DNA of 64,000 nt from CAVUDO01 sp963740255 (GTDB lineage Bacteria; Actinomycetota; Actinomycetes; Mycobacteriales; Cryptosporangiaceae), in the NCBI GenBank assembly GCA_963740255.1, contig CAVUDO010000005.1:1-64000 (forward strand). The letters run 5' to 3'. Under the pieces are notes generated by a model, which did no database searches, was not told the DNA's origin, and was given only the letters and a program-made list of their open reading frames with translations. The first letter of the stretch is position 1. Each line of letters begins with the position of its first letter. The position numbers and the translations under genes are program-made. Below, piece after piece: positions 49,316-60,549 of the stretch.

Positions 49316-52300
49316 ATGTCGACCGGCGCGGGGGGCCACGGCGCACCCGACCCCGCGGCTGCCGTCAGCCTCGGCGTTCGGCTGCAACGCCGGGGCGACC
49401 GTGACGGCGCCCGGCGGGCGTTCCTGCAGGCGCTCAGCTCCGGCGACCCCGACCATGCCCCGGACGCCGCGGTCCACCTCGGGGCGCTGCTGCACCGCTA
49501 CGGCGACGTGCGCGGCGCCCAGACGGCCTACCAGCAGGCTGTCGCGTCCGGGCACACGAACCACGCACCGAAGGCCGCCGTCCAGCTCGGCATCCTGCTG
49601 GCCGAGCAGGAACTCCGGGCGGAGGCCCAGCGGGCGTTCGAACACGCGCTGTCGTCCGGGCATCCCGACCACGCCCCCAGGGCCGCACTCCACCTCGGCA
49701 GGCTGCTGGAACGGTACGGCGACCTCGAGGGCGCCCGCCGGGCGTACAGGCTCGCCGCCGACTCCGGCCACCCGTACGAGGCGCCGCCGGCCGCGATCCA
49801 GCTCGGGCAGCTCCTCCAGTCCGACGGCGACCACGACGGTGCTCGGCAGGCCTACCAGCGGGCCGTCGGCTCCGGTCATCCGCACGAGTCGCCGCGCGCG
49901 GCGCTGCTGCTCGGGGCGCTGCTGCGGGACACCGGCGACCACCTCGGCGCCCGGCAGGCTTTCCAGCAGGTGCTCGACGCGCGCCATCCCGACCACGCCG
50001 CCGAGGCCGCAGCCGCGCTGGACGCCCTCCAGGAGCCGGGGCACACCACCGGAGCCGTGGACGGCCCGCCGCAGTCCGAGCCGGACGCGATCATCCCCGA
50101 CCGGGCCGCGCTCACCGGAGCCGCGCCCACGGGCGCCGGGGCGTCGTCCGACGACCGCGACGGCGTCTGGCGAAGGCTGCGGGAGGACATCGCGTCGGGG
50201 GACGCCGAGGCGGTGGAGGCGGCCACGGGGTACGGGCAGTTCCTGCTCCGGCAGGGGGACGCCGCCGGTGCCCAGCGCGCGTACCGGCTGGCGGCCGACT
50301 CCGGCCACCCGGAGCACGCCCCGGCCGCGGCGCTCCAGCTCGGGCAACTGCTCGCCGGGTCGGGCGACCACGACGGCGCGCGCGAGGCGTACGAGGCGGC
50401 GGTCGCCTCGGGCCACCGCGACCACGCCCCGGCCGGTGCGGTCGGGCTGGGCAAGCTGCTGGCGGAGCGGGGCGATGCCGACGCCGCCCGGGCGGCGTAC
50501 CAGCGCGGGGTCGACTCCGGCCACCCGGAGCACGCTCCGGCCGCGCTGTGCCAGCTCGGGACGCTGCTGGCCGGCCAGGGCGACACCGACGGTGCCCGCG
50601 AGGCCTACGAACGCGCGATCGCGTCCGGCCATCCGGAGCACCTGCCGCTGGCGGGGCGGAAGCTGGGCGCCCTGCTGGCCGGCGCGGGCCGCGACGACGA
50701 GGCGCGGCAGGCGTTCGGGCACGCCATCGCCTCGCAACACCCTGAGCACGCCCCGGCCGCAGCACTCGACCTCGCGACCCTGCTGCACGGGAGGCGGGAC
50801 ACCGACGGCGCCCGGGCCGCCTACCAGTGGGCGGTCGAGTCCGGCCATCCCGACCACGCCCCCGCCGCGATGCTCCGGATGGGGACCCTGCTCCAGGAGA
50901 CCGGCGACCTCGCTGGCGCCCGGCAGGCCTTCGGCCGGGCCGTGGACTCCGGCCATGCCGACCACGGGCCTGGCGCGTCCGTGCGGCTCGGTGCCCTGCT
51001 CGCCGCGGCCGGGGAGAGCGGGGCCGCCGAGCGTGCCTACCGCCGCGCCGCGGAGTCCGGCCACGCCGCACACGGGCCGCACGCCGCACACGAGCTTGGG
51101 AAGATCCTGGAAGACCGCGGTGATCCGGACGGCGCCCAACTGCTCTACCAGCAGGTCGTCGACTCCGGCCACGTCGAACATGCCCCTGTGGCGGCCGAGG
51201 GCGTCGGCAGGCTGCTGGACGAGAAGGGTGACGTCGAGGGTGCCCAGCAGGCCTTCCAGCGCGCGGCCGCGTTCGGGCCCACCGACGCCGGGCAACGGGC
51301 CACCTTCCGTCTCGGTCAGCTCCTGAGTGCGCAGGGAGACATCACGGGAGCCTGTCAGGCGTGGCGCAGGGTGACCGATCCTCGCCGTCCGCTCTACGCC
51401 GTGGCGGCGTACAACCTCGGTACGGCGCTGCGGACTTCCGGCGACAACAAGGGTGCCAAGGCGGCGCTGCGCCGGGCCGCCGAGGCCAAGGACCCGGACA
51501 TCAGCCCGCTCGCGCTTGGCGACCTCGGGATGCTGCTGATGGTCGACAACGACCTCCGGGGTGCCCGCAGGGCCCTCCAGCAGGCCATCGCGTCCCGGCA
51601 ACCCCTGGCCAGCACGCTGGCCCGCGTCAGCCTCGGGGTGCTCTGCCAGGCGGAGGGCGACGAGAAGGCAGCCCGCAGCGAATTCGAGCAGGCCATCGCG
51701 GCCGGTCACCCCGAGACCGCTCCGTTCGGAGCGCTCAAGCTCGGCGACCTGCTCGCCAGCCAGAAGGACCGCGAAGGGGCCATTCGGGCCTACCAGCAGG
51801 TCGTCGATTCCGGCCATACCAAGTACGCCCCCTTGGCTGCCGAGCACCTCCGCGAGATGGGCGTCACCAGCGGGCGCAGCGTGGTCGACCAACCCACAGG
51901 CCGCGGTGAGGTCCACGACTTCGCCGGCGGCCGGCCGGTGCTGCTGGAGACCATCGACGTGGACGGCGAAATCTTCCTGGTGGTCGAGGGCCACGACGGC
52001 CCCGAGCGGATAGCCACGACCGTCATCGGCCTCGAGCCCCCGCCGCCCGACGAGGGGCTGCTCCTCCCGGTCCTCCAACCGGTCGACTGGCAACACACGA
52101 TCGAGTTGGAGGGCGAGAACGGCGTCCGGGTCGTGGAATCGGTCAACCGACCGCTCCGGCTCGCCGGACGGGACGTCGGCCACGTCGTCTTCGGGCGGGA
52201 CATGCCCTACATGCTCCACATCGAGAGCGTCGCGGAGGGCGTCGACCCCGCTCGACTCGACGCCGAGGCGTTCGCCAACCTGCGCGCATCGGCGTTGACG

Positions 52301-55300
52301 TGGGAGCCGCGACGGTTCAAGTTCTCCGACGTCGAATACCCCGGCCTGGTCTGCACCTATCACGGGTTCGCCGCCGCCGGCGTACTCGATCGCACGCTCC
52401 TGCGCGAGGCCCACCGGCTGCTGAACGCTCCGCGGCTGATGGTCGGAATTCCGCACCGCGGCCTGCTCGTTGCGGCACCCGCACAGGGTTCTCCCGAACA
52501 ACAGGCGTCGTTCGCGCGCGTGGTGGCGGACGTGCACCTCAAGGGGGAGCGTCCGATCACGCACCTGACCTTCTACGCGACCGACGGGTCCGTGGACGGC
52601 ATCTACGAAGGCAGCGACCTCGCGCTCGCGAAGACGCGGGATTCCACGACCTCGTCCGAGCCACCAGAAGTCACCCGACCGGTGGACTTCGACGAAGCGC
52701 CAGTCCAACGGGCCAGCGGCGACCCCGAACACGCGTCGCCCGGCCCCGACCTCCACACGTTGGTTGCCGCCATCGGTGACGGCATGGACATACCGGGGAT
52801 CGATCCCGACACTCTCGACACCGTCCGAGGTCTGCTGGCCTCCGGAAAGCTGGTGTTGGGCGAACACGATGATCCGTCCGCCACGACGACCAGTCCACTC
52901 GCGGACGCGGCCCACGAGTTGGTCGCCGCTTTGGGGGGCGGGAGTCCGGACGATGAGGTCCAGGAGCTGATCGGCACCCTCGGAGCGGCTTCGCACACCG
53001 CATCGATGGACGACTTCACCGCCGCGCTCACGATCCTGTCCGCCGGCCTGTGGATTCCCGACCCTGAGCGGGCCGGCGTCGCGGCGATGTTCATGGGAGC
53101 CATGCTCGAGGCCGGCGCACCTCCCGGCGCGCTGCGCGATCCGATGGCGAACTGCCTCCGCACCGTGCTGCCGCGCTGTGTGGAGCTCGCCGGTGCCGTC
53201 CACGACGTGGTCGGGGCACCGCCCGACGGCTTGGACGACGAGGCGACGGACGAGTGGCTGACCAGCCGGGAGAGCTCCGCGCTCTCGACCGTGGCCGCAG
53301 GCCGTCCAGACCTCGACGATGCCTGGCAGCGTCTCGCCGCAATCTGGCCGGCCGCGATAGCCCTGTTCTCCGTGGACCGGGAAGCCCACGCGTTGGCACG
53401 CGACCTCGCCTCCCAGGCAGAGCGGGTGGCCAGCCTGCACACGGGAGCGGGCTGGCTGGCGACGATGCTCCGGGTCCGGTTCGACGAGCCGTTCGTGGCG
53501 ATCGAACCGGCCACCGGGAAAGGCGTCGTAGGCCGGATGAGCGGCGTCGTGAACAACTTCCAGCTCAACGTCCTGCTGATGGACGCGTTCCCCGGCGACG
53601 GCGGGCGGGTGTCGGCAGCGGCCGTGGCGGCGGCGTGCGGCGAAGGGCCGCAGCAGCTCGACGAGATCGTCGCCGGCACCTGGAATCTCTACACCGGTGC
53701 CGCGCTCTGCCCTGGTGGGAGCCTGCCCGATCCTCCCGACCTCGATACCAGGGACACCTGGATCTGGAACGAGGGCACGCCGATCGACATCCCGGCCCTG
53801 GACGGCCACCGGGTGATCCTGCTGGGCCCCCCGACCTACCTGCGCACCTGGCGGGCACAGCGGCTGTTCGACCAGCTGCCCGCGTCGCTGGACGTCGAGG
53901 TGCTCGACGAGCCCGCCGTCCTCGACTGGCTCGAACGGATCGAGCGGGCCGCGCCCGACCTTGCCGAGGCCGACCCTTCCGACGACGCGCCGGCGACCGT
54001 ACGGGCCACCGCGACCGCGTCCATCGTTCCGTTGCTGCCGACGCTCCTGCCGCTGGACTGGGAGACCAGCCTGGCAACGCGGGTAACCGGCAGAACGCAT
54101 GACCTGAAACCACTGTCCGTGGCCGGCCACCACGTCGGTTTCGTCGCCTTCGGCTACGACACGCCATCGGCGTTCGTCCTGCACGGCCCCGGCGACGGTA
54201 TCGACCCCGACGAAGTCGAGGCCGCGGCGCTCGCCAACCTCCGGACGCTCGAGCTGCGGTGGCGCACGCTCGATCTCCAGGCCGAGGACGACGAACCGTT
54301 CGGCGTGCTCACCTGCGACACGCATCCGGCGGCCGCGGCCGGCGTCCTCGACCCGGCGTTCCTCGGCGAGGCACAGCGCCTGCTGGGCGGCGACCGGATG
54401 CTGGTGGCGGTACCTGCCTGTGACCTGCTTCTCGCGGTACGCGCCGACCTTCCCCCGGAGCAGCTGGCGCAGTTCGCCCGCGCTGTGGACGCCTTCCATT
54501 CGTCCGGCGACCGGCCAGTCACGCCGCTGACGTTCCACGCCACCGACGGCGTGGTCGACGGCGTCTACGAGGGCAGCGACATGTCCCTCGCGGAGGGCTC
54601 CGGAAAGCAGGTCCAGACGATCATCGCCGTCCCCCGCGAGTCGGCCACCGAGGCGGGCGGAACGACCGCGCTACCCTCCTCCTCAGACCAGGATCAGGAC
54701 GTCCGCTGGGCCCTCCTCCGTGCCGACGTCGAGGCCGGGAAGCCCGGCGCCGTGGCGGCGATGAACGAGTACGGAAGGACCCGCCTGTACGAGGGGGACG
54801 ACGCCGGTGCCCGCCGGGCCTTCCAAGCGGTGGTGGCCGCCGACGAACCCGAATCTGTCGATTCCGCGGCGTACGGGCTGGGGGTACTCGCCTGGAACGC
54901 GGGCGACCTCGACGAGGCGCGACCGTGGCTCCAACGCACGCTCGACCTCAACCACCCCGACCACTCGCCCGCCGCCGCCTTGCTGCTGGGGAACATGCAC
55001 ACCAAGCTCGGCGAGTACGCGGCCGCGGAGTCGTCTTTCCGGCGTGCTGTCGACTCCGGCCACCGCGAATACGGTCCGGAGGCGGCCAACCAGCTCGGAT
55101 TGCTGTTCCATCACCAGGAGGACCTGGCCAGCGCGCGTCGCCTCCACCAGCATGCTCTCGACTCCGGCCACGTCGAGCAGGCTCCGAAGGCGGCATGGCG
55201 GTTGGGCGTGCTGTCCGATGAGCAGGGAGACCTGGACGGCGCCCGCCGGGCGTACCGACGAGCCCTCGACTTCCGGCACCCGAGATGGGCCCAGTTCGCC

Positions 55301-55969
55301 GCTGAGGGCCTGGGCCTCCTGCTCGAGCGCGAGGGCGATGTCGAGGGAGCACGCGAGAGTTACCAGCTCGCCATCGACACCGGCGAGTCCGACCCGGACT
55401 GCAAGGCAGCACAGTTGCTCGGCGAGATGCTCAACCGCCAAGGGGACCTGGAAGGGGCATGCGAGGCTTGGCGGCAGCTCCGTGACCCAGAACACCCGTT
55501 GTACGCCATGGCGGCGTACAACCTCGGAACGACGTTGGAGAGCCTGGGCGACCGCCAAGGCGCGCTCACGGCGCTCCACCGCGCCGTCGACGCCGACGAT
55601 CCCGAGGTCGGTCCGCGGGCCGGCACTCTGCTCGGGGCGATGCTGGCCGCCGAGAATGACCCGGTAGGGGCCCGCCACGTGCTCGAACGCGTCGCCGATT
55701 CGGAGGACCCCGAGTATGCCCCCCAGGCTGCCGACCTGCTGCGGCGTCTCGGCGCCGAGGAGGCAGCCTGGCCTGCCGGGCCGGACGGCGACGGTGGGTG
55801 GCGTCCCGGTCCTGGCGAGGAGGCCGTTCCATTCTCGCCGTTGTCCGGGATGTTGGCGGCCGAGTGTCCCGGTCTCTCGTCCACCTGGACGGTGCACGTC
55901 CGGCCGGACGTACCGGACGACACGGTCCGGGCATGTCTTGCGGCGCTCGACCGACCCGGCTCTAGCTGA
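49316..55969 (+). CDS. Giant TPR/Sel1-like repeat protein with duplicated domain
   Basis: 2,217 residues, ATG 49316. About 30 TPR-type repeats of 36 residues (consensus GHPDHAPAAALQLGxLL-GDxDGARxAY) occur in three blocks: roughly residues 20-245, 290-850 and 1795-2145. A domain at about 862-1104 (LLLPVLQPVDWQHTIELEG, DVGHVVFGRDMPYMLHI) recurs at about 1570-1760 (LLPTLLPLDWETSLATRVTG, HHVGFVAFGYDTPSAFVLH); it resembles the YtpQ/DUF1444 fold. Between them (about 1140-1560) is an unrecognised region with VNNFQLNVLLMDAFPGDGG. No signal peptide or membrane segment, so a cytoplasmic scaffold is likely. Partners unknown. Confidence 0.85.
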   Translation: MSTGAGGHGAPDPAAAVSLGVRLQRRGDRDGARRAFLQALSSGDPDHAPDAAVHLGALLHRYGDVRGAQTAYQQAVASGHTNHAPKAAVQLGILLAEQELRAEAQRAFEHALSSGHPDHAPRAALHLGRLLERYGDLEGARRAYRLAADSGHPYEAPPAAIQLGQLLQSDGDHDGARQAYQRAVGSGHPHESPRAALLLGALLRDTGDHLGARQAFQQVLDARHPDHAAEAAAALDALQEPGHTTGAVDGPPQSEPDAIIPDRAALTGAAPTGAGASSDDRDGVWRRLREDIASGDAEAVEAATGYGQFLLRQGDAAGAQRAYRLAADSGHPEHAPAAALQLGQLLAGSGDHDGAREAYEAAVASGHRDHAPAGAVGLGKLLAERGDADAARAAYQRGVDSGHPEHAPAALCQLGTLLAGQGDTDGAREAYERAIASGHPEHLPLAGRKLGALLAGAGRDDEARQAFGHAIASQHPEHAPAAALDLATLLHGRRDTDGARAAYQWAVESGHPDHAPAAMLRMGTLLQETGDLAGARQAFGRAVDSGHADHGPGASVRLGALLAAAGESGAAERAYRRAAESGHAAHGPHAAHELGKILEDRGDPDGAQLLYQQVVDSGHVEHAPVAAEGVGRLLDEKGDVEGAQQAFQRAAAFGPTDAGQRATFRLGQLLSAQGDITGACQAWRRVTDPRRPLYAVAAYNLGTALRTSGDNKGAKAALRRAAEAKDPDISPLALGDLGMLLMVDNDLRGARRALQQAIASRQPLASTLARVSLGVLCQAEGDEKAARSEFEQAIAAGHPETAPFGALKLGDLLASQKDREGAIRAYQQVVDSGHTKYAPLAAEHLREMGVTSGRSVVDQPTGRGEVHDFAGGRPVLLETIDVDGEIFLVVEGHDGPERIATTVIGLEPPPPDEGLLLPVLQPVDWQHTIELEGENGVRVVESVNRPLRLAGRDVGHVVFGRDMPYMLHIESVAEGVDPARLDAEAFANLRASALTWEPRRFKFSDVEYPGLVCTYHGFAAAGVLDRTLLREAHRLLNAPRLMVGIPHRGLLVAAPAQGSPEQQASFARVVADVHLKGERPITHLTFYATDGSVDGIYEGSDLALAKTRDSTTSSEPPEVTRPVDFDEAPVQRASGDPEHASPGPDLHTLVAAIGDGMDIPGIDPDTLDTVRGLLASGKLVLGEHDDPSATTTSPLADAAHELVAALGGGSPDDEVQELIGTLGAASHTASMDDFTAALTILSAGLWIPDPERAGVAAMFMGAMLEAGAPPGALRDPMANCLRTVLPRCVELAGAVHDVVGAPPDGLDDEATDEWLTSRESSALSTVAAGRPDLDDAWQRLAAIWPAAIALFSVDREAHALARDLASQAERVASLHTGAGWLATMLRVRFDEPFVAIEPATGKGVVGRMSGVVNNFQLNVLLMDAFPGDGGRVSAAAVAAACGEGPQQLDEIVAGTWNLYTGAALCPGGSLPDPPDLDTRDTWIWNEGTPIDIPALDGHRVILLGPPTYLRTWRAQRLFDQLPASLDVEVLDEPAVLDWLERIERAAPDLAEADPSDDAPATVRATATASIVPLLPTLLPLDWETSLATRVTGRTHDLKPLSVAGHHVGFVAFGYDTPSAFVLHGPGDGIDPDEVEAAALANLRTLELRWRTLDLQAEDDEPFGVLTCDTHPAAAAGVLDPAFLGEAQRLLGGDRMLVAVPACDLLLAVRADLPPEQLAQFARAVDAFHSSGDRPVTPLTFHATDGVVDGVYEGSDMSLAEGSGKQVQTIIAVPRESATEAGGTTALPSSSDQDQDVRWALLRADVEAGKPGAVAAMNEYGRTRLYEGDDAGARRAFQAVVAADEPESVDSAAYGLGVLAWNAGDLDEARPWLQRTLDLNHPDHSPAAALLLGNMHTKLGEYAAAESSFRRAVDSGHREYGPEAANQLGLLFHHQEDLASARRLHQHALDSGHVEQAPKAAWRLGVLSDEQGDLDGARRAYRRALDFRHPRWAQFAAEGLGLLLEREGDVEGARESYQLAIDTGESDPDCKAAQLLGEMLNRQGDLEGACEAWRQLRDPEHPLYAMAAYNLGTTLESLGDRQGALTALHRAVDADDPEVGPRAGTLLGAMLAAENDPVGARHVLERVADSEDPEYAPQAADLLRRLGAEEAAWPAGPDGDGGWRPGPGEEAVPFSPLSGMLAAECPGLSSTWTVHVRPDVPDDTVRACLAALDRPGSS

Positions 55970-56318
55970 GCGGGAGCCAGGGGGAGAGGTCGGCGCGGGA
56001 ACCGCTGGCGGCGATGCGCCCCGCGTCCACCGCGGCGGGCCAGGTCAGCCGGCCGGTGGCGAGCAGCAGCCAGGTGAGCGGATCGGTCTCCACCACGTTC
56101 GGCGGCGTGCCACGCGTATGCCGGGGGCCTTCGCCGCACTGCACGGCGGCGTAGGGTGGCACCCGGACCTCCACCGCACGCCCCGGCGCCCTCCGGGCCA
56201 GCGCGGCCAGGAGGTGCCGGACGGCGGCCCGCAACGCGGCCGGCTCGGGCTCACCCCCAGCGTCGAGGGCAGCCAGCGTCGCAGCCACCGCGTCCGGGTC
56301 GTGAACCATCCGTGCCAC
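55962..56318 (-). CDS. Sterol-carrier-family protein
   Basis: 118 residues. HLLAALARRAPGRAVEVRVP, YAAVQCGEGPRHTRGTPPNV and VVETDPLTWLLLATGRLTW are characteristic of the small actinobacterial SCP-type domain. A lipid- or coenzyme-binding role is assumed. It overlaps the TPR gene tail by 8 bases and usually accompanies the purine gene region in related genomes. Confidence 0.85.
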   Translation of the reverse strand: MARMVHDPDAVAATLAALDAGGEPEPAALRAAVRHLLAALARRAPGRAVEVRVPPYAAVQCGEGPRHTRGTPPNVVETDPLTWLLLATGRLTWPAAVDAGRIAASGSRADLSPWLPLS

Positions 56319-56447
56319 GGCGGAAGCCTATTGCGCTGGACCTGGGATTCCCGCCACGGCCACGGACCCCCACACGGCATAGTGAGCGCCAGGGCGAAAT
56401 CAACGACAGCCCCCGAAGCACCTGGTGCGCGGACGCGGAGGTTCGAG

Positions 56448-58168
56448 GTGCGCAACGCAACGGGACGAGGCGTAGGCGGCACGCTCGTCGCGCTGGCCGC
56501 GTTGGCTGTGTCGGCGTTCGTCGCCCACCCCGCCCATGCCGACGAGCCCGCGGACCTCCGGGTGGAGGTGCAGACCGGCGGCGTCACGCTGAAGTCCGGC
56601 GGGCAGCCCGGCACGCTCAGCTTCACGGTGGTCAACGACGGTCCGAGCTCGGTCAGCGCGCCGATCGTCAACGTCCAGGTGCCGTTCGGCGACCGCGGCG
56701 TCCGGGTGGTCAGCAGCAATCCGGCGTGCCAGGCGGTCAGCGGGCCCAACGTGCTCGCCTGCCCGCTCTCGGGCCTCGAACCCGGACAGTCGGCCGGAGT
56801 GACCATCGTCATCGCGCCGCCGCCGGCCGGATCGGTGTCCGCCGGCGAGACGCTCAGCCAGCCCGGTGCCGTCTCGGTCTACAACCCGGCCGGCGGCGAC
56901 CCGAACACGGGCAACGACAGCGGCCAGTTCGGCGTCGAGGTGGTGGCCGGTGCCGGCGCCGTGACCCAGGTGTCCGGGACGGTCGCCGACAGCTTCACCG
57001 GGCAGGGCGTGCCCGGCGCCGCGGTGCTGGTCACCGACTCGGCGGGGGCCACCTGCCGGACGACCACGAAGCCCGACGGCGCGTACGTCTGCGCGGCCAC
57101 GGCCGCCGCACCGCTGGCCGCGGGCAAGATCACCATCAAGGTCACCAGGGACGGCTACCAGCCGGCCACCGAAGAAGCGGACGCCCAGGGCCCGCTGAAC
57201 GGTGTGCAGATCGGTCTCGACCCGCTGACCACCGTCTCGGCGACACCGTCCGCGTCCGGTCCGGCCGTGCTCGACAAGCAGTCCGACATCGTGGCCTCCG
57301 ACAGCGGCTCCGGCCTGACCGTCCTGATCGTCGTGCTCGGCTCGCTGCTGGTGCTGGCCGCGCTGGGCGGCGCCGGCTGGTGGCTGTACCGGTCGCACCA
57401 GGCCGACTCGCGGCCCGACCGGCCCGACCGGCCCGACCCCGAACCCCGGCCGTTCATGGATGCGCCCACCCAGCGCATCGACCTCCGGGGGGCGGCGTAC
57501 AGCGGGGCCGGAGCCACCCAGGTGATCGGGGGCTACGGCGACGCGCAACCCACCACGATGTTCGGCCGCGACAGCTACGGCGATGCACAGCCCACCACCG
57601 CGCTCGGCGTGCCCCGCGGCCCGTCCCGATACGAGGACGGCGCCGCATACGACCTCGGCGCGGGCTACGGCGCGCCGACCGGATACGGCGGCGCGGACGA
57701 CACGGCCCGCTCTACGGCGGCGCCGCCCGGCACGACAACGGGGACGAAGCCGGATACGACCGGGCCGACGACCGCTATGGCGACCGGCCCGCCCCGTCCC
57801 GCCCGAGCTACCAGGACCGACTGGACCGGCTGCGCGGCGAGCGGACGGCCAGCGACCGGCCGGGCACCGGCCCGGCCGACACCGAGCCGGGTCCCAGCCG
57901 GCGCCACGCACAGAGCGGGGACCGGGATGCGCTCGACGGCGCGGCGGCCGCTGCCCGCGATCGCGCCGCGCTCTACAGCGATCCGCAGCCTCCGGCCCGG
58001 GCCGGAGACCCGACGGTCGACCCGTACGCCCGCCCGTACCGTCGCACGGGCATGGACCAGACCGAGGTACGGCACGACCAGACCGAGACCTGGTCGCCGT
58101 ACGAGGAGCCCCGACCACGCCACGGCCGCCACCCGGACGACCCGGACGACGACCCGCCGTACCGCTGA
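56448..58168 (+). pseudogene. Secreted/membrane-anchored repeat protein, one frameshift
   Basis: Starts at GTG 56448 six bases after GGAGG. A signal peptide (GTLVALAALAVSAFVAHPAH, cleavage after AHA) precedes a DUF11/CARDB-like beta domain, a carboxypeptidase-regulatory-like domain (VSGTVADSFTGQGVPGAAVL) and one C-terminal membrane helix (LTVLIVVLGSLLVLAALGG). The cytoplasmic tail has YGDAQPTT repeats. One base is missing near 57708; repaired, it continues LYGGAARHDNGDEAGYD to 58168 and totals about 573 residues. An envelope anchor or sensor is likely. Otherwise intact. Confidence 0.75.
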
Positions 58169-58205
58169 ACCGACGAGCCGGTCGCCGGTCCGCCCCACGG
58201 GTAGT

Positions 58206-58230
58206 GGCGCCGCCGGCAGGTGACGGCGCC
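58206..58230. terminator. Bidirectional hairpin between membrane protein and purL
   Basis: GGCGCCG (58206-58212) pairs with CGGCGCC (58224-58230). It lies between convergent genes. Confidence 0.55.
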
Positions 58231-58234
58231 GGCG

Positions 58235-60549
58235 TCAGCCGAACAGGGCCGGCAGCGTGCCGGCGTGGGCGGTGCGCAGTTCGTCCAGCGGGATCGTGAA
58301 CTGGTCCTGGACGTCCAGCACGGCACCAGCGAGGTCGGTGAGGCCGATCCTGGTCCAGGGCAGCCCACGCGCGGTGCACAGGTCGACGAACCGCCACTCC
58401 TCGGCGGCCGGGACGCTCACCACCACCCGCCCGGCCGACTCGGAGAACAGCCACACGAACGGGTCGGCGCCGGTCGGCAGCGTGACCCGGGCGCCGACCC
58501 CGTGCCGCAGGCACGACTCGGTCAGCGCCTGGGCCAGGCCTCCGTCGGACAGGTCGTGGGCCGCGCTCAGCATCCGGCCCTCGGACGCGGCGACCAGCAC
58601 CTCGGCCAGCAGCCGCTCGTGCGGCAGGTCCACCCGCGGCGGCACACCGCCGAGGTGGCCGTGCTCCACCCAGGCCCACTCCGAACCGGACAGCTCCTCA
58701 CGCACCTCGCCGAGCAGCAGCAGCGCCTCGCCGTCGTTCTTCAAGCCCATCGGCGTCCGCCGGGCCACGTCGTCCAGCACGCCGAGCACGCCGACCACCG
58801 GGGTCGGGTGGATCGGGGTCTCGCCGGTCTGGTTGTAGAAGCTGACGTTGCCGCCGGTCACCGGCGTGCCGAGTTCCAGGCACCCGTCCGCGAGCCCGGT
58901 GACCGCCTGGGCGAACTGCCACATCACCCCGGGGTCCTCCGGGCTGCCGAAGTTGAGGCAGTTGGTGACCGCGATCGGCCGGGCGCCGGTGGTGGCGACG
59001 TTCCGGTACGCCTCGGCCAGCGCGAGCTGCGCGCCGGCATACGGGTCGAGCTTGGCGTAGCGGCCGTTGCCGTCGGTGGCGAGCGCGATGCCCCGGGCGG
59101 GACCGCTCTCCTCGGAGGCCTCGACCAGGCGCAGGACGCCCGCGTCCTCGGGCTGGGCGAGCACGGTGTTGCCCTGGACGTAGCGGTCGTACTGCTCGGT
59201 GACCCAGGTCTTGTCGGCGAGGTTGGGACTGGCCACCATCCGCAGCACGGTGGCGCGCAGCTCGTCGCCGGTCGCCGGCCGGGGCAGCGTCTCGGCGCGG
59301 TCGGCCCGGACCAGGTCGTGGTCGTTCGGCCGCTGCATCGGGCGCTCGTACACCGGTCCGTCGTCGGCCAGGCTCGCCGGCGGGACGTCCACGACGGTCT
59401 CGCCGTGCCACCCGATCACCAGCCGGTTGCCCTCGGTCACCTCGCCGATCGCAGTGGCCAGCACGCCCCACTTCTCGGCCAGCGCCAGCACCTCGTCGAG
59501 GTTTCGTCGGCTCGACGATCGCGAGCATCCGCTCCTGCGACTCGCTGGCCAGGATCTCGTGCGGCTGCATCGACGCCTCGCGCAGCGGCACGCGTTCGAG
59601 GTGGACCCGCATGCCGGACTTCCCGGCCGCCGCGGTCTCGGTGGTCGCGCAGGTGAGGCCGGCGCCGCCGAGGTCCTGGATGCCGGTGACGAGCGTTGCG
59701 GTCGAACAGCTCCAGGCAGCACTCGATCAGCAGCTTCTCGGTGAACGGGTCGCCAACCTGCACCGACGGGCGCTTCGCCGGCCCGCCGGCGTCGAAGGTG
59801 GCCGAGGCCAGCACGCTCACTCCGCCGATGCCGTCCCGGCCGGTCTTCGCGCCGAGCAGCACCACCACGTTCCCGACGCCCCGCGCGGCCGAGAGCTGGA
59901 TCCGCTCGATCGGCATCACGCCTACGCACAGCGCGTTGACCAGCGGGTTGCCCTGGTAGCACGGGTCGAACACGACCTCGCCGCCGATGTTGGGCAGGCC
60001 GAGGCAGTTGCCGTATCCGCCGATGCCGGCCACCACACCGGGCAGCACGCGCAACGTGTCGGGGTGGTCGGCCGCGCCGAAGCGCAGCGGGTCCATCACC
60101 GCGATCGGCCGGGCGCCCATCGTCAGGATGTCGCGGACGATGCCGCCGACGCCGGTGGCCGCGCCCTGGTACGGCTCGACGAAGCTCGGGTGGTTGTGGC
60201 TCTCGACCTTGAACGTCACGGCCAGGCCGCCGCCGACGTCGACCACGCCGGCGTTCTCGCCCATGCCCACCAGCAGGACGTCGGTCTCGGGCTTCTTCTC
60301 GCCGAACTGGCGCAGGTGCACCTTGCTCGACTTGTAGGAGCAGTGCTCGCTCCACATGATCGAGTACATCGCCAGCTCGGTCTGGGTGGGCCGGCGTCCG
60401 AGCACCTCGCGGATCGCGGCGTACTCGTCCGGACGCAGGCCCAGTTCGGCGAACGGCTGCTCGACGTCCGGCGTCTTCTCGGCGGCGTCCACAGTGTCCA
60501 GACCGATCAGGTCGGACGTAACGGCCTCGGGCTCGCGGTGCGCGCTCAT
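58235..60549 (-). pseudogene. purL: Phosphoribosylformylglycinamidine synthase II, two frameshifts
   Basis: Small-subunit-type PurL, about 770 residues. ATG 60549; MWSEHCSYKSSKVHLRQF and YQGAATGVGGIVRDILTMG are intact, then one extra base near 59691 and one in an AAA run near 59506 shift the frame twice. Between and after them the text is clean (VTGIQDLGGAG, MLAIVEP, NLDEVLALAEKWG), ending DLSDGGLAQALTES and the C-terminus at 58235. It catalyses step 4 with PurQ and PurS. Because the gene is essential for purine synthesis, sequencing error is the first explanation. Confidence 0.9.

Noticed and set aside
48719..54538. A 1,939-codon open frame on the minus strand.
   Set aside because: It is antisense to the TPR gene, has Arg/Gly/Val-biased text with no domain, and arises from G+C-biased third positions of the real gene.
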